A stretch of DNA of 64,000 bases, taken from contig JAJEKV010000018.1 of NCBI GenBank assembly GCA_021234155.1, positions 18,947,423 through 19,011,422 of the forward strand, read 5' to 3'. The notes beneath the pieces were generated by a model. That model did no database searches. It was not told where the DNA came from and saw only the letters and a list, made by a program, of their open reading frames with translations. Origin of the DNA: Isoetes taiwanensis (Eukaryota; Streptophyta; Lycopodiopsida; Isoetales; Isoetaceae). The first letter of the stretch is position 1. Every line of letters starts with the position of its first letter. The position numbers and the translations under genes were made by a program. Shown here piece by piece: positions 19,194 through 31,710 of this stretch.

Positions 19194-19460
19194 TTGAAAA
19201 GTTCCAAAAAACTTTCTATTTTTAGAATGAGATGCTTATCCAGAATCTAGAATATTCTAAAACATTGTATTTTAAGTATTTGCAAAGTGTCAAGAAAATT
19301 TCTATTTTTAGAATGAGGTGCTCATCCCGGAGTATTTCAAACATTCTAGAACATATTATTTTGAGTGTTTGTAAAGTTTAAAAAAACTTCCTATTTTTAG
19401 ACCGAGGTGCTTATTCAATGGCATCTGGAACACATCTCGAACTTTCTAGAACATCCCCCA
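19194..19460. repeat. Diverged tandem repeat, ~87-bp unit, three copies
   Basis: The core CTATTTTTAGAATGAG(A/G)TGCT recurs near 19216, 19302 and 19390 (the last with ACCGAGGTGCT). Each is followed by an ACATTCTAGAACAT-like palindrome. The array ends in A14. Confidence 0.8.
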
Positions 19461-19689
19461 AAAAAAAAAAAAAATATCTTTCATATATGCTTCTTGCATT
19501 GCAATGGTCGCATGTTGAAGATATCTCAAACAAACCCGCTTGAGCCGTTGCGCTACAGAAGTCTGACCTGTAGCTACAACATTATATTGTTGTTATAATC
19601 TTTAGGCCCAATGAAGCCTGAACTGCGGGTTAAAAATATCTCAAGCAATAATTTCGGATTCTAGGCCAGTGGCTAAATACTTTGCTCAA

Positions 19690-20040
19690 AGAATAGGCCG
19701 ATGCCTCAAAGGATAGGGAATGGAAGCCAGCTTCACTAATCAATGCATCAAAGGATAGGGAATGGAGGCCAGCTTCACTTATTGGGGCATTATGACATTT
19801 GTGCATTGTAATAATCTTATATCTGACCTTGCAATGCTTCATCACTTCATTCCTCAACGGCACTACTATATTGCAAGCATTCAGCACCTTCCAGGCAATT
19901 TATGCTTCAGTATGGGCAATGGTGAATGTCGAGGGCACATTTTGTCAAGGGGCTAGTGATTGTAATTTCCACAAAAAACATTGAATGGTCAAGCGTCAAG
20001 GGCACATTTTGTCAAGGGGCTAGTGATTGTCATTTTCACA
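19690..20040. repeat. Two short tandem duplications (about 53 and 67 bp)
   Basis: TCAAAGGATAGGGAATGG plus ~35 bp occurs at 19695 and 19748. GGGCACATTTTGTCAAGGGG plus its flank occurs at 19934 and 20001. No gene is seen here. Confidence 0.8.
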
Positions 20041-20382
20041 TGCTGCTTTTTGTTGAAAAATTGAACCTTTTATACGAATCAGTGGTTACATAATACAGAA
20101 CATAAATACATGTGCACCTCTGTCCCTGAGGACTTATTTCCTATACCTAAGGACAATTTTTTTTGTCCCACATGTGTCCATCTAGGACGACTGAAATGCA
20201 GAAGTACATGGTGGAAGTATTTGTAGAACTCATGTCCACTTTCAGCCACCTCCTCCTCCCCTTCTCTGTTAGACATGTCGGCATAAATGACGATGCTCTA
20301 TATTGCCGGTATGCAACCTATGCAACTCCTTTTTCTCTTCCACAAAAAAATCATGAGAACTGTAGAAAAATAACATGAAAGA

Positions 20383-22690
20383 TTAATGTGATTGAGACTC
20401 GAGCAGAATATTTGTAGCCATTGTCAAGTCATTCCTTGCCCTGGCCAACGCTTGAAGGGCCATATTTCTGTCAAAACCCATGGACACAAGGGTTGCAACT
20501 GATTCCTCGGGAGGAGGAAGGGCTGCATCTACAGAAGGTGGAGATGCAACGAAGCGCCCCTATATAAGAACACCACACAATTAATTCAACCTCGGAAATC
20601 CACACTTCCTACTATTTGCAAAGCACATATTATGTAAGCACTTCTAGCTCATAATAATTCAAGCTCTAGAAAAAGAACACTGTAAAGAAGCTTTGACTGA
20701 CCTCCGGTTGGCGACCTCCAGTAGTTGCAGGTGCCCTTGGACCATTTGCTCTTGCAGACGTCCCAGGACCACCAGAAAGAAAAGGCCCAAAAATGCGGGA
20801 CACCAACGATGTCACAGCTTCAGGAAACTGCAAGAGAAACATCCCATGCTGTAATGACAACGTACTAGAAATGTAGCAGCCTTGGAGAAAAATGATATAA
20901 ACCCTTCTTGCTGATGCAAAAAAATATGCATTCATCATTCCTCATACATAGACACCTAAGTATTTGTGCTCTCCCATGCCATAGGTTACTAGGTCTTCAG
21001 ATTATTGAATGGTACGACAGTCTAATCTAGAGGATGTTGGTTACAAACTTTGCAGTCTGACAGTTGAGTGGAGCATAAACTGATAAGACAAGCCGTGCCT
21101 AAAGCAGCATGTCCCATTTCTTACCATTATGAGGAGATGGAGGATGCAGTACTAGAATAAGAAGGAATAAAGGTGGGTATCCTATCCGCATAGACAAATG
21201 ACACTAACAATCACAAAAATCTTAGAGCACATCCATGCTTCATTTACTCTATCAAGAAAATTGGTGCTTCAAAGGCCTCTGTTTTGGGGCCTATAGCCAA
21301 GCAACATTGCAAGTAATAGCAATAACACCAACAATCTCGAAGATCTTTGAGCAAATCCATGCGTCTTTTACTCCATCAAGAAAATTGGCACTTCAAAGGC
21401 CTCTGTTTTGGGGGCTAATAGCCAGGCAACGTTGTGCTAAATGTATGTTCAATAGAGTGTTCTATAATTACCTTCAGTCTTCGCAAACCAAAAATATTGG
21501 ATCTGTATGTAAATCCAGCTAGAATGCCACAAAGTCCAGGAATAAGTGTTTGCTTCCATGAAGCTAACAGCAGCTGAAGTTGCAAGCACGAAGAGATTAG
21601 GTCAAGATGTTGCCACCATAAACTCAAGCATCAAAATGGAATAGTAAAACCTGAAGACCAGCCAAGTATATAATTGATTTGTCTGAGAATTGAATGCCAA
21701 AGATCCGAAATCTTGTGGAGACAGGTATGTCGAAAAAAAAAGGAACAAATGAAGCAAATATAAAACCATATGGACCAGGTGATAGGGTGAGCCCTGATGC
21801 TGTTGGATCTGCAAGAAAGTAAGACACGGGTGATGTTCCAAGAGTACCGAAGGGTAAGAAGTGCACACAAAACCCAACAGTACAGAAGAGTACTAAATTT
21901 TGTTGTTGTTATTAAGGATAAAATCATAAACCTCGCAGAGTTGTCAACATTCCAATTTCCAAAATAGCCGAGATTGTTGTTGATATCAATGCAAAGACCT
22001 GCATATCAAAGAAATATGTTTAGCTAATGAAAAACGAATGTTCATCTTATCATGTTCCAACTCAAAACAGAGTGGGAAAATATTTCCTTACCGCATATTT
22101 ATTAGATCCAATTTGTCGCTCGAACACACGAAAAAAATAGATAAGCGATATTCCAAAAACCAACTCAGATGTTGTGGAAAATACGCATGTCGATGGCAAA
22201 AGTCTCCAGAGTTGAAATTTCCTAACTATTGACTGCAGATCAAGAGATACTAACGTAAATCAAAGCAAACCATGCACATTATCTAAATTATGTACACGAA
22301 TCAGAAATACTGGAAAAGGAGCACAATTTATGTTGCACGTCCAATTTACAAAACATGCATCCATGAAACTAATTTAGAGCACCTTGAGAATCTAACATTT
22401 TGAGAATATTCTAAACTTCCGGACACTGTATACCATCAAATCAAAGGCAAAATGCAAATTCCTCACCTGATAAGACAGACCAAATGTCTTGACGCTACCC
22501 CTAGCAGTACCCACCAGCAAGGATGCGGCTCCACATACCAAAACTATCCCTTTTGTCACAGGTGCATTCTCTGCAGGCCGATCAACAAAACAATAAGACC
22601 CACCAAGCTAAAGTCCCGAATAGCAGGGAAGAGATGTACTGCTCAACAAGTAACACAAAACTTACGAAAGCCAGACGGTCCAGCGTTCAT
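20383..22690 (-). CDS. UBAC2: UBAC2-like rhomboid pseudoprotease with UBA domain (8 exons)
   Basis: Coding exons: 22690-22666, 22570-22467, 22232-22092, 21998-21932, 21808-21651, 21573-21472, 20827-20702 and 20559-20383. Every junction has GT..AG and phases agree, giving 900 nt and 299 residues. The protein starts [16 protein letters not shown]. It has a multi-pass rhomboid/derlin-like membrane region ([51 protein letters not shown]), a Gly/Pro-rich linker, and a C-terminal UBA domain ([20 protein letters not shown] ... NILLESQSH). Length, domain order and these motifs match plant UBAC2 homologues. Those are ER membrane proteins that bind ubiquitin and are linked to ER quality control and autophagy. 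No frameshift or stop is seen, so it should be functional. Intron 6 contains a ~125-bp tandem duplication (21196-21432). Confidence 0.95.
21196..21432. repeat. Tandem duplication inside UBAC2 intron 6
   Basis: CAAGAAAATTGG and TTCAAAGGCCTCTGTTTTGG occur in two copies about 128 bp apart with ~85% similarity. They lie in the intron between coding exons 6 and 7 and do not touch a splice site. Confidence 0.8.
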
Positions 22691-23450
22691 ATTGAGCCAA
22701 AGCAGCTGCTTCCGTCCACAAAAGAGGTCGCCCAGAGACGAGATGCGTATGAAAGAGAATGTTTTTGGTAAGAGAAAAAGGGCGATATAACGTGGCATCC
22801 TACATTGCCGATATCTCCACGTCAGACCTTTGCCTTTTTCCTTTTCCTTTGTGAAAGGAAAAATGGCAATATTGTGTTTGGGTGTGTGGAAGATTATTCC
22901 CATGCATTTAGACGTTTAGGGAGGTGATTGTGAACGAATCTAGGGTACGTTCTCATGGAGCAGACCCGGCTTCAACTGGTCGCGATCAGGTCCGATGATT
23001 ACTATGAATCAGATTTGGATAGGGGTAGCAGATGGAGTTTCCAGAAACCCCATCTGATTTTCTGGAACGCTCGAAGTTGCCTTTGAAGGCGGATCTAGAG
23101 TCATTGTACAGAAGCACTTTGACTTCGACTTGAGCTTCCAATTATGAAGTCTGGGTCAGCTTCCATTGGAACGTGCCATAATTTTGTTCTTTAATTGAAT
23201 AAAGTTTTGGAACCTCCCGCTAATTCTCATCATAGATTATTGAAGTTAAGGGTGTTACTTGTAGATTGCCATAGGTGTTGAATGTTGAAACAAGCCATGA
23301 GAACAAGGCCAACCTAGATCGTTTTATTAATGATGACTACTTGGGGTTTTCTTACCACATGATCGATTTTCCTCTAAAAAATAACTCTTAGCTTTTTCGG
23401 TTGAACCCATGAGCTGCCTAACTTTGAAAAAACAGATTCGCTTCTCCGCA
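22691..23450. other. UBAC2 upstream region, otherwise unassigned
   Basis: This contains the 5' UTR and presumably the promoter of the UBAC2-like gene. I see no clear TATA box or other gene. Confidence 0.4.
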
Positions 23451-23454
23451 CAGG

Positions 23455-23878
23455 TGCACACCATCTTCGGATTGAGACAGGGAGATGGGTTGGGAGCTGC
23501 GTCAGGAGAGGCTTTGTCAACGCTGCCAGGCCGGAGCTGTGGAAGACGAATGCCACACCCTTCAAAGTTGTCCGGCATATGATGACATTCGGATACGCTA
23601 TGCTGAGCTGGTCCGTCCCGACCAGCCCTTGCATGAGATGCTGAGCACGAGCTCGGTACGGAGGTTGGGCTCATAAATTCAAGAGATCATAGATCGCCGA
23701 GCACAGCTCGGTCCTCGGGCACTTACTTGATACATGTTCATATTTCTGTCTATATTTGTATTTGTACAGTTTGACAGCAAACCTATTCCTGTCACGATTT
23801 TTCCCCCAAACAACCCTTTAGGGCAGGAGGGGGTTTTTAACCCGGACGGTAATACGCTTGTTGCACCTCCTGTTTGGG
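23455..23878 (+). pseudogene. LINE ORF2 C-terminal fragment with zf-RVT motif and 3' tail
   Basis: Two frames together read HLRIETGRWVG and then RQERLCQRCQAGAVEDECHT, LQSCPAYDDIRIRYAELV. This is the cysteine-rich C-terminus of non-LTR reverse transcriptases (C-x2-C ... H-x4-C). A one-base shift separates the frames. The non-coding 3' tail follows, with TTTGGGTCCCATAG at its end, and is interrupted by the hAT-type insertion at 23887. The tail resumes at 24686 and ends in (TATTC)n. Confidence 0.75.
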
Positions 23879-23886
23879 TCCCATAG

Positions 23887-24677
23887 CAGTGTTGTTAAAA
23901 AAAACCCATTTTTAACCATAGAGTACTTCTTAAAAAACCCCTACGTTTTCTAAACGTTTGCAACCATTACTAATGCCTTGAATGACTTTCATTTAGATTT
24001 TCTAGTCTAGCAAACAAGATTTTGGAACTATGAGCGGCCCCATGCATGTCGAAACATGCCGAATGCATGTAGAACCAGGATTTTGGTTTTTTGCTCAATG
24101 AAAGAAAGGTTTTTACTCCACCATGCAAACCAGAAAACAGTTCTTGCGCCAATCCAAGACCAAATACCAAGGTAACTTTTCCATTCTTCTTCTTTTACAA
24201 CTAATTTTATTTCGATTCATTTTTTTCTATATTGCTTCTGAAGATCTGACTACCATAAGTGACAAATAGAAGCAGGAAGTGACCCAAAACCGTTCCAAAG
24301 GTATAGCTGCTTCAAATAATTCTTTTTTACCTATATTCATTTCTCTTCTATCTACCTCTAGTATGATAATAAGCTAAACATTTATGTTAGTTGTTATATT
24401 ATTAAGTTAAACCTTTGAATTGAATATACATTTTTGTGATTTGATTGGAACTCAAATATGGTGCTGGTATTAAAAAATGTTATATAATCTATTTCAAAGG
24501 GGCAATTTGGGGTTTTTAAAGTTTTTTTTTTACGTTTTTTACGTTTGTAACGTTTGCAACGTTTTTAATGTTATAAAAACGTATTTTAAGATTTTAAAAA
24601 ACCAAAAATAAAAAACTTAAAAAAAACTTAAAAAACGTATAGTACCCGTACGGTATGCAAAGTATGCAACAACATTG
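23887..24677. mobile_element. Non-autonomous hAT-type element (791 bp)
   Basis: It is flanked by perfect 8-bp target duplications TCCCATAG (23879-23886 and 24678-24685). Terminal inverted repeats are CAGTGTTGTT and CAACAACATTG (one mismatch). 8-bp TSDs and CA(G/A)TG termini are hallmarks of hAT transposons. No transposase ORF is present. It is nested in the LINE 3' tail. Repeated ACGTTT(G/T) strings lie near the right end. Confidence 0.9.
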
Positions 24678-24745
24678 TCCCATAGGCCAATTGGTCTCCA
24701 TGGACGATAAAAATCTTATTCTATTCTATTCTATTCTATTCTCGT
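24678..24745 (+). mobile_element. Remainder of LINE 3' tail with (TATTC)n
   Basis: TTGGTCTCCATGGACG..AAAAAT followed by about five TATTC units. The same tail occurs at 27690-27850 and, with a CTAT repeat, at 55021-55183. Confidence 0.8.
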
Positions 24746-26680
24746 ATCAAGGGTCGCTTCGAAAGTTTTACGAGGCAAAAATTTACCAAATATAGTAAAA
24801 AAACACCAACCTTAAAGTCCGGATGGACTAGGCGCTCATAATGTGAGGAACTCTGTTGAGGACAGGATCATAGATGGCAATGCAAACCCCACAACTCTGG
24901 TGCCTGAGAGAAAAGCATCAATGAGTTTTCGATCGCGTCTCATAGGAGGACATCCACAACATTGACAACACTAAGGCTACGAAAAGTTGAGGCAGCCGAG
25001 CGCCCCTAGAAACCAACGAAAAAAACCATCAAATGGGAAGATGACCGAAAGAGATTGATAAGACATTCCATCTGTTGTTTGAGATTGAGGGTCACTAAAG
25101 ACTTTTCCACATTTGTAAAGTTTCAGACATGTTTTCTGGACATTTCTAACATGTATTGGAGGTTAGGCAAGCCTGCTAAACAAAACTCTCATCTCAAGTA
25201 GGTGCCCACCTAATAATTAATGCTAGGTGTATTTATGAAGATAGAACCAAGAAAGACGTGCTCCCGGCCTTCATGGAACCCCGTTCTCTATTGTAGAATG
25301 GAGTCAAACACCCATGCAATGTATAGAAATTTTCGCCCCACTTCAACTTATCTTTACTGGTGTATCTTGACCAACAACCACTCTTCAACAATGGAGCTCG
25401 AATCTTTTGTGCTTCTCACACAATGATAACTGTTGACTTTCTCTTAATTGGATTGTGATGTTTCAATCCCTTTTTTCCTTGTTCATATTAGACATTTTTT
25501 TTTTAAGGATAACATGCTTTGTTAACGACACTTGATACAACACGTATCTCTTTGCATACAATCTATCCTTCCAAGTCCTTCGCATAGCATCTTGGGCATT
25601 ATAATGAACAATTGCATACAATGTATCCTTCCAAGTCCTTGTACATAAAACATATCAAAAAAAAAAAAAAAAAAAAAAGGGAGACCCTTTAATCTGTTTA
25701 AACAGACTATCATCTGCCCAAGACCTTGAAAGGTAATGAGTAGATCCATTGGCAGCCTTAAACATAATCAGGTTTTATGTTTAAGCACAAGACTTGGCAT
25801 CATTACAACTTAAAAATATTTATCATATAACTCATGTCAAATTATATTCTAGAAACATGTTTCTCATAAACCTTTCAAAATAATGACTACTTTACTTCTC
25901 AGCTTTAAATCAGAAAGATAATTGTATATTATTTATCATGTAGCATTAAAAAACCTTTGAATGTATGTAATAAATCTGATCTAGTATCATAGGTTTCCGA
26001 ATAATACCTTTTCCATGTTAAAACATGTTATAATGTTAACAAATAATCAGATGTGTATCATTGTAGCAGTACTCTTTAAGAACCCAAGATATATGTCCAA
26101 AAATGAACAAAAATACTGAGTATAGAGCAAAACAACCTGTTACTTGCTTCCACAGACAAAAGACAAGCATAAGAATGGTTGTAAATGTAAGGGATAGCAG
26201 GTGTCATGGGTTTTTTTGAGGTTATCCCCCTTCACTATGTCTTTAGACTTCATGCCAAAAGTAATAAGCCAAACTAATGCAGCAAATAACCTATCACATA
26301 TGTGCTCCAGAACGTCTACTTTTATGATTCCTGCCTACTTCTAGATTTACTAGCCTATTCTTATTTTTATGGCCATCCTGGTGTATTGCAAGCAGGAGTT
26401 GCCATTATCAGATCTACACCTTATTATTAATTGTTCAGATCTTACCATTTTGAAGTGATCTACATATTTCTTCCAGCCACAAATAGCACTGTCATAATTC
26501 AGTCACTAAGCATAAATATTAGCTACACTTAGATATTTAACATTTCACATCAATTTCATGACTACTCAGCCTAAGTTCTTATGTATTTATCCTTCCTATG
26601 ATGAATAGAATAGAACCAGCAAACCAACATGGATCTCTTACTATTCTTTCAAAAATATGCTATGAAATTTACAATATTCT
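24746..26680. other. Unassigned AT-rich region
   Basis: No convincing gene. There is a duplicated segment at 25550-25586 / 25613-25645 (GCATACAAT(C/G)TATCCTTCC and so on), the second copy followed by A24 at 25655. This looks like a retroposed poly(A) insertion. Confidence 0.4.
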
Positions 26681-26687
26681 ATCAAAC

Positions 26688-26977
26688 CTTTGTGGGACGT
26701 CCAGTGGCATTGGTGATTTCCATTATGATGCCTTCAGATCTGATATTATTGTATGTAATCCCATCTCCATCATTGATGCTTTGAATAATTCCTGTTGCTT
26801 CTCCCTGGCCATTAGTATCCTCCTTCCCTTTCTGGCAATCTTTTTCTGCTGTATTGCTTCCACCAGAAGCAGGGGAAACCACAGAATTTCTATATTGAAA
26901 TATCTTCTTGCTGCTATTAGACTTCAGCTTCTCATCTGCTATCCTCTTCCTAGTGGCATAATTGAGATCACTTCTTT
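26688..26977 (-). CDS. Candidate internal exon of an unidentified gene
   Basis: 290 bp open in one frame between acceptor TAATGCCCAG and donor AAG|GTTTGAT. It reads RSDLNYATRKRIADEKLKSN, then a Ser/Gly/Glu-rich stretch and GIIQSINDGDGITYNN .. EITNATGRPTK. Codon texture looks protein-like but I recognise no domain. It could belong with the start exon at 28599-28649 on the same strand. Confidence 0.4.
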
Positions 26978-27689
26978 CTGGGCATTATTAGCAGAGACTT
27001 AGGGAGCCCAAAATTCAATCCTAGCCTGGCCGGAATGCACAGGGTTTTGTTTTTCTAGCACATCACATATTTCTTATATAGCCTAAACTAGCACTTAATA
27101 CCGACAGTTCTGGAGTGAGCTCTACCATACCTTAGCCAGTTGTTCGGCGTGATGTCCATGTCTTCTCTGTAAGCCGTTTCCTTTGTATTTGTGCCCTAAA
27201 GAACCATGAGCTATTTGTTCCGTCAACTTTCTACTGTATTTTCATACACAATATATTATTTTCCTGCTTGTTTAAGCCATATGGTTTGGTTCTTCAATGC
27301 ATCCCTTAACCATACCATAATTTATTGAGTTCTGAAAAAACCTTCATATGTATTTATGAAATCATTATTCCCTGTATCAACAAGACCAATGTATATAAGG
27401 GTGCATCCACATGGAGACCCATATTCTAGCCTTTTTCTGCCTTATTTATTTGCACCATTACTGATGTTTCAGGCATCATTAGTTTAATGTAGGAATTTGA
27501 GTATTGAAATATCCCTAGTCTCATTTTCTAGCTTTCTTTCATTTTTTGACCTTGTCATTCCATTCCACGCTTCCACAACTTCTCAGAGCACCATCTATGC
27601 ATGACTTGGCATTATATATACTTGAGGTTCTAGATAAACATCTGCAATTACTGAGCCCTCAGTAGTCATTATCTCCGCTTGTCTAGTAT

Positions 27690-27850
27690 CACCATTACTG
27701 CAAAGGTTTTTCCCTTGAAAACCTTTCGAGGCAGGGGTTTTTTAATCCTAGTAGTAATGATTGTACTAGCCCATTGTATGGGTCCCATGACCTATTGGTC
27801 TCCGTGGACGTTAAAAAAACTATTCTATTCTATTTTATTCTATTAGGTGT
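27690..27850 (+). mobile_element. LINE 3' tail ending in (TATTC)n
   Basis: GGGTCCCATGACCTATTGGT CTCCGTGGACGTTAAAAAAA (shown in two blocks) then CTATTCTATT repeats. Homologous to the tail at 23811-24745. Confidence 0.75.
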
Positions 27851-28598
27851 GATCACTGCCATATCCATCACCTATACACATTAATTGCTAATAAAACAAG
27901 GTGCTGCGCACGGAGGGTTGCCCTCCGTGGCCGGAGGTTGAGGTGGCTTAAATCATACTTGAAAGTTATGTTGTTATAATCAATCAAAATTGCTATTTTA
28001 GAACATTGTCATTTTGTGAAGGTGATGGTACCCATTTGCATCACTAACTCCTCACCAGTTGGCCCTTAATATTGACAACAAAAAGCAAGCATTATAAGTG
28101 ATACATTCTATCTTAAATCTTTTCTACCAATACTGCATTACTAAGTCACAAAATTCCCATGATTATATTTCTATCATCAACAATTCCCCATGTCTTTGCT
28201 TTGACGAGCCACATATTTTGCAATGGCTTATAGTTACTTGTTGAAAATTAGAATGTGAATCCTCTATTGCTTTATTCTCTTCAGCCACCAACTTAAAAAC
28301 AACAAAGAAAGAAAATAAAGAATAACCAGGCAAAGCACGCATAGGCATTACCATAATCGTAAAACACGCAAAGGGCACATATTTCAAGAATATAACCAAC
28401 AACAGAAATGAAATCTCGCTTTATGAGAAATATAAAACCGCTTTTACACAAATAACAAATCAAATCTAGTGTTGGTCGCCATCAGAGCAGTTATTTGGCC
28501 ACAACTAGAAAAAGAAATGGGACATTCGCTAGACAAGGCATCAAGCAGCGGGCATTTCTAACTCTAAGAATAGCAAGACGGATCTAAATCTTACTCAC

Positions 28599-28649
28599 TT
28601 TAGTTCCAAATATATGCTTGAGTGCATTGTTGAAACCGCTTGTACCCAT
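28599..28649 (-). CDS. Candidate first coding exon of an unidentified gene
   Basis: ATG at 28649 opens MGTSGFNNALKHIFGTK, directly followed by a consensus donor GTGAGTAAG. A TTGCAG acceptor lies just upstream, as for a 5' UTR intron. Family unknown. Support is limited to splice-site quality and frame. Confidence 0.4.
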
Positions 28650-31240
28650 ATCAGTTCAAGCTTCCTGCAAATACCACAAGCAAAAGTTAGTGCAAAGCCA
28701 TGGTTTCTCCATTCATTTGCAGAAATAAAGGTTTCTCCCTTCATTTGCATAAATAAATCTTTGGTCTTTCAGCAGATCCTCTGCTTGACTGCGATTTCCG
28801 GTCATAGCATGCCCAAGTAATACATAAAGAATATATCTATCCACATTTTTCCTTATAAACAGAAAGAATTGCATGCACACTGAACATAGATATTCAATTC
28901 TAACCTAGTGTCAATTCTAACCTCTTATTGTGTGAGCCAATATTCCTTGATAACCCGAGAGTCCTGCAGATGAATGCTTCATAATAGCATCTAGAAACTG
29001 AATGATGGAATATAAGATGTAGAATCGTTGTCATGTAGAAAGTAGCATCCAGTTTTTGCTTGGACTCTGGAATTCATTGCATATTGTCAATTTTATGCAA
29101 TGCACGTTTATGCAGGATGACAAATCTATATGTGAAGTCCTGATATCAACAAATCTCATAAAACTATGTTCTGCACTACCTTGCCCTGACTAGGTCTGCA
29201 AGAACATACAATGTTACCTTGTGTTTTTCCTGACTCTCTCTACTTTATGATCTCTTGAAAAAGCGCATAAAGGTATAATGAAATGAAACATCTAAGCCTT
29301 TTGAGCAGGCCCTCGAAATGACATCTTTGGAGGATCTGGAGACTTAGTATAAATACACAAGTGTGTCCAATCTTGCAAATACCTCCAATTCAAATAAAAA
29401 AAATCACTTGAATGCTATTTCAACACCTCTAACCGTAATTAGGGCTAAAGGTAATAAAGGTCCATCTTGTGCATTGTAGTCAATCAATTCCATGGGCAAC
29501 CATTTTGAAAATTCCTTGAAGATTTACTTTATTTTAATATTCTTTTCATTCAATCTAGAATATACATCTAGACCACACCATGCTTGCTTAAACTAATCAA
29601 TTGCATGAGATCAATGGATCCATCCAAGATTTCCGATGCATAACCGGAGACATCAAAGGTGGAGTCAAAGTCGACATTTAATTAATACTAGAAATCAAGT
29701 AGAATGTTCGGGAGCAATGGAATCTAAAAGAATCTTGATAGAATCTTAGGGCGTCTATGACAATATTGATAGAGAGACTCAAGAAATCTTAAGGGAATCT
29801 TAAGAATCTAATAGATATGTAGTTGAAATTGTCACTTTCTTTTTATGTTTTGCATTTATTTTTAATAGGCGTTTAAGATGGCAAACTATATTTTCTATGG
29901 TGCATATTGTCATTTTTTTATGTATTGAATTTATTCTTATTAGGCAATTTCAAGGGCAAACTATATTTTCTATGGCATGTTCCTCGAGCTATTTTTCTAT
30001 GGTGCATACTCCTCTATACTAAGTTGAGTTAGCAACATTAGCCCAAACTTACAAACTCCTATATCGCATGTTGCAAAAGTAAATTGTCAAATCATTTCTT
30101 GGCAAGTTTTTATTTTGAAGGAAGGAACATACCATGCAGGGAAATTTGCATTCATACTAACACAAACATCAATAATATTGTCTCACGCGTTGCTGAACTT
30201 GTCTTAAAATCCTTGATTTCTGGAAGGAACTTTAGCATAGTGTCATTATTCTTTACTATTGAAGTCCCAAATTCTCACCTTTCCCATACGAAAAAACATT
30301 GGCACTCCTAGGTGCTAATGGCAAAATGCATTACACAATTCAATTGTTCACAATTCAACTGTTCAACTTCGCAAGTTATTACACATAATACACTCAAGGG
30401 GTAGTTTTGAAAGCTGAAAGCAAAGCATCCCATTATTTAGCATTGCTCTTCATGTGAAATGTCTTTCAAGGACCCATGCCCAATAGAACATTTTGTATCA
30501 AAAGTAGACAAAACATGTTCAAATGCTTCTAAATTCACTAGACGATAGATCATAATGGTTGTCTAAATTTTTAAAATGTCCTATAAATAGCACATCATAA
30601 TTCACTACCATATACATCTTCACATTGTAGTAGTGGCATCTCCGCACTTTTAAATCAACTAGGAATACATAATGATGTAAAAGCTTAAAGGTCGGTTGAT
30701 GGCGCATCGCAATGCAAGCTAAATTGAATAAGTGTTCATCCTTCTTCAACCTGCTTCACTTACGTGTGAGGCATTTCTTTCCTCCCAAAAATGCTAAGTT
30801 TTTGCAACACCATAAATGGCTTTCGGAAACTAGAACAAATTTAAGTACAGCCATATATCCCTCGAAGAAAATTCGAAGAGAATGAGTGAAAATAACCATT
30901 GTTAAACTACAAACTACAGACACAAACAATAATCTTGACAGTGATGTCATGCTTCCTCCTCATGCTTCCTCCTCATACTAAAAACGTTTAAATCAATGAT
31001 GAGGTGAATCTCATATTATTATTGTGGTTTATCTAATATTGACCTTCAAGGCAAGAGAAGCCACCAACAAATTCAATGTTGTGACAAATAAGAACATGAA
31101 AACATATGACAAACCATCACAAAAGACTGTCCCTGACCATAAATAATAAGGGTAAAATAGAAGTTAGCAAATTTGAATTATAAAATAGAGTTGTTCACTA
31201 TGAAGTGGATTCCATGCAAAAGTTCCCTAATTTTCCCAAA
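28650..31240. other. Unassigned AT-rich region
   Basis: No gene or recognisable element. Around 29700-29830 there are repeated GAATCTTA / AGAATCT strings, the reverse complement of the motif that fills 31245-31710. Confidence 0.35.
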
Positions 31241-31244
31241 TTCT

Positions 31245-31710
31245 TCGTTGTATTAACACAAAGGCTCCAAGGTTCCATAAAGATTCCCTTGCATGCCCTT
31301 TCTACGAACACTCCACTAGATTTCTCAAGGTTCCCTTGGATCCACTTATGATTCTCTAAGATTCTACACAGAGCTCCCTAGATTCACCAACGTTCTATGA
31401 AGATGCCCCTAGGTTCTCCAAGATTCCTTTACATCTCCCTAAGATTTCCTAAAGATCCCAGCTTCTAGAAAGATGCCAATAGATTCCCTTAGATTCTACA
31501 AAAATCCCCCTAGATTCTCTTAAGACTTCCCTAAATTGAGATTCTATCAACCCTTAGGTTTCCAAAGATCCTTTGAAGATTCCACTAGACTCTCTAGTAT
31601 TCCTTAAATATTTCCTTAGTTTTCAATATTCTATGAAGTTTCCAAATCTTCAAGATTTCTTTACGTTTCCCATAAACCTCCAAGATTCTGCAAATATTCT
31701 AGTAAATTTA
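31245..31710. repeat. Degenerate minisatellite-like tract of TTCC/AGATTC words
   Basis: About 460 bp are built from imperfect ~25-30-bp variants of CCCTAGATTCTCCAAGATTCC. Spacing is irregular and no ORF is present. It resembles an old, decayed tandem array. Confidence 0.65.

Noticed and set aside
26598-27002. Plus-strand 134-codon ORF rich in Ile, Leu and Cys
   Set aside because: It is antisense to a better exon candidate on the minus strand that has consistent splice borders.
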